Positions 21,415 through 24,245 of a DNA stretch of 24,245 nt are shown here, piece by piece; within the stretch, counting starts at the first letter, position 1, and each line of letters begins with the position of its first letter. The position numbers and the translations under genes were made by a program. The notes below the pieces were generated by a model, which was not told the origin of the DNA, ran no database searches, and worked only from the letters and a program-made list of their open reading frames with translations. The stretch comes from Dehalococcoidia bacterium (lineage in GTDB: Bacteria > Chloroflexota > Dehalococcoidia > Lucifugimonadales > JAGWBF01), in contig JAGWBF010000013.1 in NCBI GenBank assembly GCA_021296025.1, positions 1 through 24,245 on the forward strand, read 5' to 3'.

Positions 21415-22059
21415 ATGTCTGGAATCAATCCACTGGTATGGAGAGGAGCCGCGGCCTTGGGAGGGCTGCTTGCTCTCATAGGATCTCTGGTAGCATGGGC
21501 AACCATTGCCGGTTTCGAGGCATCTGCCAAGGGGACGGACTTTGCAGAAGGGGAAGCCGTTCTTGCGTTCGCCATATTGTCCTTAGTGGCAGTCGGGTGG
21601 CGGCACCTTGTAGGCGAAACTCAAGAGACTGCTCCCTGGCTGGACAAGGCTGCGTCATACCTGGGCATCGCCTCGACTAGCCGAGGATCCTCCCACTGGG
21701 CGTGGGTTGACCGAGCCGCTTCCCTGGCGGGTATCGCGATACTAATCGCTGTTGTCATCAAATGGATCGACTTGAACGGATTAGCAGATGAGTCTGGCGG
21801 TGCGCTATCCATAGGAGCAGGGATTTACCTTGCGCTTGTGGGGTCGATAGTCTTGATTGCGTCCGCTGTCCCTAGCATCGTCGAACTTATTCGAGAGGCT
21901 AAGGGTCCCACCGGCGAGACTTCCGCTGCTGGCTCCAAGCCAGCGACCCCCACCATGTCCGCTGCCGACGAAATAGAACGGCTGGCTGGCCTCCTGGAAA
22001 GAGGCATCCTCACGCAGGAAGAGTTCGACGCCAAAAAGAAAGAGCTGCTTGGTCTTTAG
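21415..22059 (+). CDS. Membrane protein with C-terminal SHOCT domain
   Basis: This 214-residue protein has about four hydrophobic helices: residues 10-33 (AAALGGLLALIGSLVAWATIAG), 45-62, 101-117 (AASLAGIAILIAVVIKW) and 130-155. A Pro/Ser/Thr-rich linker follows, then a closing helical hairpin ADEIERLAGLLERGILTQEEFDAKKKELLGL. That last part is a typical SHOCT domain, a short C-terminal module thought to mediate oligomerisation. The ATG is preceded by GAGGAGGCTAAGC, an excellent ribosome-binding site. The biological role is unknown, and the neighbours do not help because they are transcribed in the other direction. Confidence 0.82.
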   Translation: MSGINPLVWRGAAALGGLLALIGSLVAWATIAGFEASAKGTDFAEGEAVLAFAILSLVAVGWRHLVGETQETAPWLDKAASYLGIASTSRGSSHWAWVDRAASLAGIAILIAVVIKWIDLNGLADESGGALSIGAGIYLALVGSIVLIASAVPSIVELIREAKGPTGETSAAGSKPATPTMSAADEIERLAGLLERGILTQEEFDAKKKELLGL

Positions 22060-22073
22060 CGAACGCTCCGGAC

Positions 22074-22114
22074 CGGTGTAAACACCGCCTGGGACCCCGA
22101 AAGAGGTTGGGGTC
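22074..22114 (+). terminator. Two tandem hairpins after the SHOCT gene
   Basis: CGGTG/CACCG (22074-22078 with 22083-22087, 4-base loop) is followed by GACCCC/GGGGTC (22093-22098 with 22109-22114, 10-base loop). They start 15 bases after the stop codon. There is no long T-run after them, only TCTTT further on, so termination is plausible but not textbook. The rest of 22060-22295 shows no convincing gene. Confidence 0.35.
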
Positions 22115-22295
22115 GGGTGCTCTTTGAAGGCTTAATCCGACCCGGATGAAGAAATCCCAAGGGGAGCTACTTCCACCTGCCGTCACTGAAACCGCCACTC
22201 GTGACCGAGGGGAAGCAACCCGAGTATTGGATAAAGAGGCCAGAACGCCCGGTCCCGCGGCCTAGGTAACCAATACAACAGTCCCGACCGTCACA

Positions 22296-22544
22296 TCAGC
22301 TTATCCCGGTGGTCACGACGCTTTCGCCGTCTATCGTGGCCCACGCCTGGCCGTATTCCATCTCGACTCGCCGCCCGTCCGCCACCAGAAAACCGCGCTT
22401 GCCGGTCGCTTCGATGCCCAGCTCCCGCAGAAGGCTCGAAGGGAGCGTGGTGAACGATGCGCCGGTGTCCACTGTAGCCGATATGTCCCGGCTCTGTTGA
22501 CCGTTCATGCTGGATATACGCAACGGCCACTTGAAAGTCCCCAT
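22296..22544 (-). pseudogene. Truncated retropepsin-like aspartic protease (clan AA)
   Basis: The 82-residue ORF begins MGTFKWPLRI and has a retropepsin active-site region ATVDTGASFTTLPSSLLRELGI with D26-T-G, followed by FLVADGRRVEMEYGQAWATIDG. This matches the first two thirds of small bacterial clan AA aspartic protease domains, which dimerise to form an active site. The usual C-terminal strand with a LLGxxTLE-type motif is missing: the frame stops right after VVTTGIS, and I find no continuation in other frames downstream. It is probably a decayed gene, though a short functional form cannot be ruled out. An AGAGG lies 9 bases before the ATG. Confidence 0.6.
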
Positions 22545-22696
22545 TACATGAGCCTCTTAATTACAATCTCTATTATTCCATCTTACCTGATTTGGAGCGC
22601 CCCTTGCAGATGCCCGGTCCTCATTAACAGCCAGCGCTTGGGAAGCGGCTCGGACGCCAGAGGCCGTTTGACTGTCTTTAGGGCTTTGCCCAATTC

Positions 22697-23062
22697 TTAC
22701 GGAACGCTTTCTACTGTCCAGCTTCCATCGTCGTTCTGGGCAGCGGTGATGGCCTCATTTCTGAGGATAGCTTCAACGACAACGGACTCATCGAAGCTGA
22801 GGGGATCATCGACACACTCGGTGGTAGTTGAAGAGAAGAAGCCTCCCTCCTGGACCTGATAGCAGCCGCTGGCATCCTCATTAACCCAGAAGGTATCGTT
22901 GGCGTCTGTATGGGCGATTGTGCAGCCCTCACCTGCCTGCAGTGTTGTACCCGCCTGGCAATCTCCGATGTTTGATTCGAGACCGACCGGTCCGCCGCCT
23001 CCGAAGCAAGCGGCTGCCAACAGGAGGGAGCTGAAAATTGCCGCCACACTCAAACGCATCAT
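22697..23062 (-). CDS. Small secreted lipoprotein, function unknown
   Basis: This 121-residue protein begins with a classic signal segment MMRLSVAAIFSSLLLAAAC; the Cys at position 19 could be lipidated, although the lipobox has Ala in place of the usual Leu at -3. After a Gly-rich stretch the mature part contains four more Cys (in GDCQAG, EGCTIA, SGCYQV and TECVDD), which may form two disulfide bonds outside the cell. No known domain is recognised. The ATG pair is preceded by AGGAG about 8 bases upstream. Stop and start are well defined and codon use fits the genome, so I regard it as a real gene. Confidence 0.65.
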   Translation of the reverse strand: MMRLSVAAIFSSLLLAAACFGGGGPVGLESNIGDCQAGTTLQAGEGCTIAHTDANDTFWVNEDASGCYQVQEGGFFSSTTTECVDDPLSFDESVVVEAILRNEAITAAQNDDGSWTVESVP

Positions 23063-23272
23063 ATCCGGCTCCTATTACAAAATCCAATGCACCTTACCAA
23101 GGACTCCGGGGCTTCTCAACCCAGGTAGCTATTGGGCCCAAAATGGCGGGCGCTGGTGAGGGACGCATTGGAGAAAGCGGGATGAAAACTGGACGCAGGG
23201 TTAGCCATAGAAGATGTAGAGACCAGAAGTGTCCGGCCACGGGACGCCCTAAACCCGGGCGGGGTTGATGCC

Positions 23273-23358
23273 TGGTGCCGAAGGTCGGATTCGAACCGAC
23301 ACGGGGTTGCCCCCAACGGTTTTTGAGACCGTCGCGTCTACCATTCCGCCACTTCGGC
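23273..23358 (-). tRNA. tRNA-Leu (anticodon CAA)
   Basis: The minus strand gives a full class II tRNA. The acceptor GCCGAAG pairs with CTTCGGC, the D-arm contains GGCGGAATGGTAGACGC, the anticodon stem ACGGT/ACCGT holds the loop CTCAAAA (anticodon CAA at 23323-23325), and there is a long variable arm with GGGG/CCCC. The T-arm has GGTTCGAATCC. The 3' CCA is encoded (23273-23275). It reads UUG leucine codons. A 6-bp hairpin GGGCAA/TTGCCC lies just upstream at 23366-23386. Confidence 0.96.
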
Positions 23359-23630
23359 ATAGTAAGGGCAAACGGGCCTGTTGCCCTCCGCTAGTTTACC
23401 ATGCCACACCCGAGGCCGAGGGTGAGTGAAGTCGTCCAGATAGATATGGGAGGGAAGTGGAAAGGCCTGTCAAGCGGAAAAGAGGCGGACTCTACTAGAG
23501 CATCTATGCGGAATCGAGAATCCAAATTTGCATCGGGAGGGTCCATTTGGCGTAAGTCGGTAGCGGCCCGTAAAAGAGACGCCTAAACAAATGTGCCGTT
23601 TTAGCCGAAAAAATTCCACAACACTGATAA

Positions 23631-23830
23631 CAAGCCACTGCGATACCGAGGCTTGAGAAGACCCCGGCAAGAACTTGAGCCTATTCGGTGTGGCACGCAG
23701 GGCTAGCCCGAAGTGGAAAGTCCTCTATGCAAAGAGGCAGGCCGATGAAAGGACCTTAAGGATCGGTAAGAGAACCCTGTACTTGGAAGAGCATTGTGTT
23801 CAGGAGCTTTAGCACGGGAGCTAATTGGGG
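23631..23830 (+). ncRNA. Candidate structured RNA (possibly HEARO/omega-RNA-like)
   Basis: The 556 bases between tRNA-Leu and the HNH gene (23359-23914) have no convincing protein gene, but this part folds well on paper. Stem 1: ACCGA (23645-23649) with TCGGT (23685-23689), continued by GGCT/AGCC across a 3-base bulge. Stem 2: CCTCT/AGAGG (23722-23726 with 23733-23737). Stem 3: CCGAT/ATCGG (23742-23746 with 23762-23766). A long-range CAGGG/CCCTG pair (23698-23702 with 23775-23779) encloses stems 2 and 3 and competes with the palindrome GGGCTAGCCC. The look and the block near CCGAAGTGG remind me of HEARO (IsrB-associated omega) RNAs. That likeness is from memory and not computed, and no IsrB/IscB gene is in view. 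Boundaries are approximate. Confidence 0.4.
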
Positions 23831-23914
23831 AGCACGGCATTATGTAGTAGATGGTCCAGAGGGCGGCATTAAAGAGTCATCAGGTGCCCTTTACCCTTTA
23901 TTTTGCCGCCGGGT

Positions 23915-24245
23915 TCAGACATACGCCAACTCTTTTAGCTGGGCCATGAGGTACTCTTGTGGACGGTCGCCTTTGATTTTGTTGCAATGGCCGCAGAGCA
24001 GTTGCAGGTTTCCAAGATGGTCAGTCCCACCTTTGGACTGTGGAACAATATGGTCAACCTCGAACAGCTTGAATGGGAAATCGCCTTTGCATCCCGCGCA
24101 AAGGCCCTCCTGCTGGCCAAAGAGTATGTGCTTGTTGTCACGGTAGGGTTTGGGCTTCTCAACATCTGTGCGCTTCGGGATATCGGTTCGGGCAGTAACA
24201 TAGCGGTTATGATATAGAGTGCCCATTGTTTCTTGATGTCTTATA
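23915..24245 (-). CDS. HNH domain protein, probably C-terminus of a site-specific DNA methyltransferase (5' end cut by window)
   Basis: The visible ~110 residues contain an HNH nuclease motif: first zinc pair CAGC, then VDHIVPQSKGGTDHLGNLQLLCGHCNKIKGD with the second Cys pair CGHC. The preceding stretch (TDIPKRTD ... PYRDNKHILFGQQEG) resembles the linker seen in bacterial DNA methyltransferases that carry a C-terminal HNH-like domain. The frame is open to the right edge with no stop, so the ATG at 24226 need not be the start. I therefore read it as the 3' end of a longer gene, most likely a DNA modification enzyme. A stand-alone HNH endonuclease starting at 24226 (103 residues) is the alternative. 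Confidence 0.7.
   Translation of the reverse strand, partial: IRHQETMGTLYHNRYVTARTDIPKRTDVEKPKPYRDNKHILFGQQEGLCAGCKGDFPFKLFEVDHIVPQSKGGTDHLGNLQLLCGHCNKIKGDRPQEYLMAQLKELAYV

Noticed and set aside
23273..23358. Attachment site within tRNA-Leu
   Set aside because: I looked for a second copy of the tRNA 3' end and for an integrase gene in the window and found neither.
23401..23670. Short ORFs on both strands right of the tRNA
   Set aside because: 61-66 codons, overlapping each other, no ribosome-binding site worth noting; the region looks more like untranslated or structured RNA.
23590..23915. Group II intron or retron RNA
   Set aside because: The folded region near an HNH gene first suggested an intron with an HNH-type maturase, but no domain V-like hairpin or reverse transcriptase is visible, and the HNH gene runs in the opposite direction.
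23796..24146. 116-codon plus-strand ORF
   Set aside because: It is antisense to the HNH gene, whose zinc and catalytic motifs are clear.
1..24245. CRISPR array or insertion sequence
   Set aside because: No regularly spaced repeats and no transposase-like protein with flanking inverted repeats were seen.

Overview
The window is a GC-rich bacterial chromosome segment, roughly 60% G+C by eye and falling at the right end. It is densely coded on both strands and uses many TTG and GTG starts (nadE, the PEPCK-like gene, mgsB, mgdB, mgdD and the HAD gene). The mix of genes (PlsY, B-box zinc-finger membrane protein, recA-recX, RidA, SHOCT and retropepsin-like proteins) would fit a Chloroflexota (Dehalococcoidia/SAR202-like) genome or a similar uncultured lineage. 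That assignment is an inference and not proven by the sequence.

Left part (1-6673), housekeeping genes. These are the 3' end of a PHP-domain phosphoesterase, plsY, a zinc-finger membrane protein whose 3' end looks frameshifted, the convergent pair recX/recA, a RidA-family protein, glutamine-dependent NAD+ synthetase and a HAD hydrolase. The recA leader carries a perfect 10-bp direct repeat. Further upstream lies a 9-bp inverted repeat.

Middle part (6674-10674), a compact plus-strand operon behind a good TTGACA-N17-TAGCAT promoter. It encodes a large, very divergent ATP-type PEP carboxykinase homologue, an isochorismatase-fold protein whose catalytic Cys is replaced by Ser, and a DHDPS/NAL-family aldolase with an intact Lys/Tyr pair. 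The combination does not match a pathway I know, and it is the best candidate for undescribed chemistry here.

Right-centre part (10758-21022), one long minus-strand operon that reads as a complete N-methylglutamate (NMG) pathway for methylamine use. Its order is mgsA-mgsB-mgsC (N-methylglutamate synthase), gmaS (gamma-glutamylmethylamide synthetase), then mgdB-mgdC-mgdD-mgdA (N-methylglutamate dehydrogenase, sarcosine-oxidase-like SoxD/A/G/B), followed by a DinB-fold protein. Methylamine would be ligated to glutamate by GmaS, converted to N-methylglutamate by MgsABC, and oxidised by MgdABCD to glutamate plus a C1 unit passed to tetrahydrofolate. Substrate identity is inferred from gene content. 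A sarcosine-type substrate for the oxidase part cannot be excluded.

Right end (21059-24245), accessory-looking DNA. It holds a divergent promoter region, a SHOCT membrane protein, a truncated retropepsin-like ORF, a small lipoprotein, tRNA-Leu(CAA) and a 556-base stretch without a convincing protein gene. That stretch can fold into several stems and may be a structured RNA, possibly HEARO/omega-RNA-like. The window ends in an HNH domain that is probably the C-terminus of a DNA methyltransferase.
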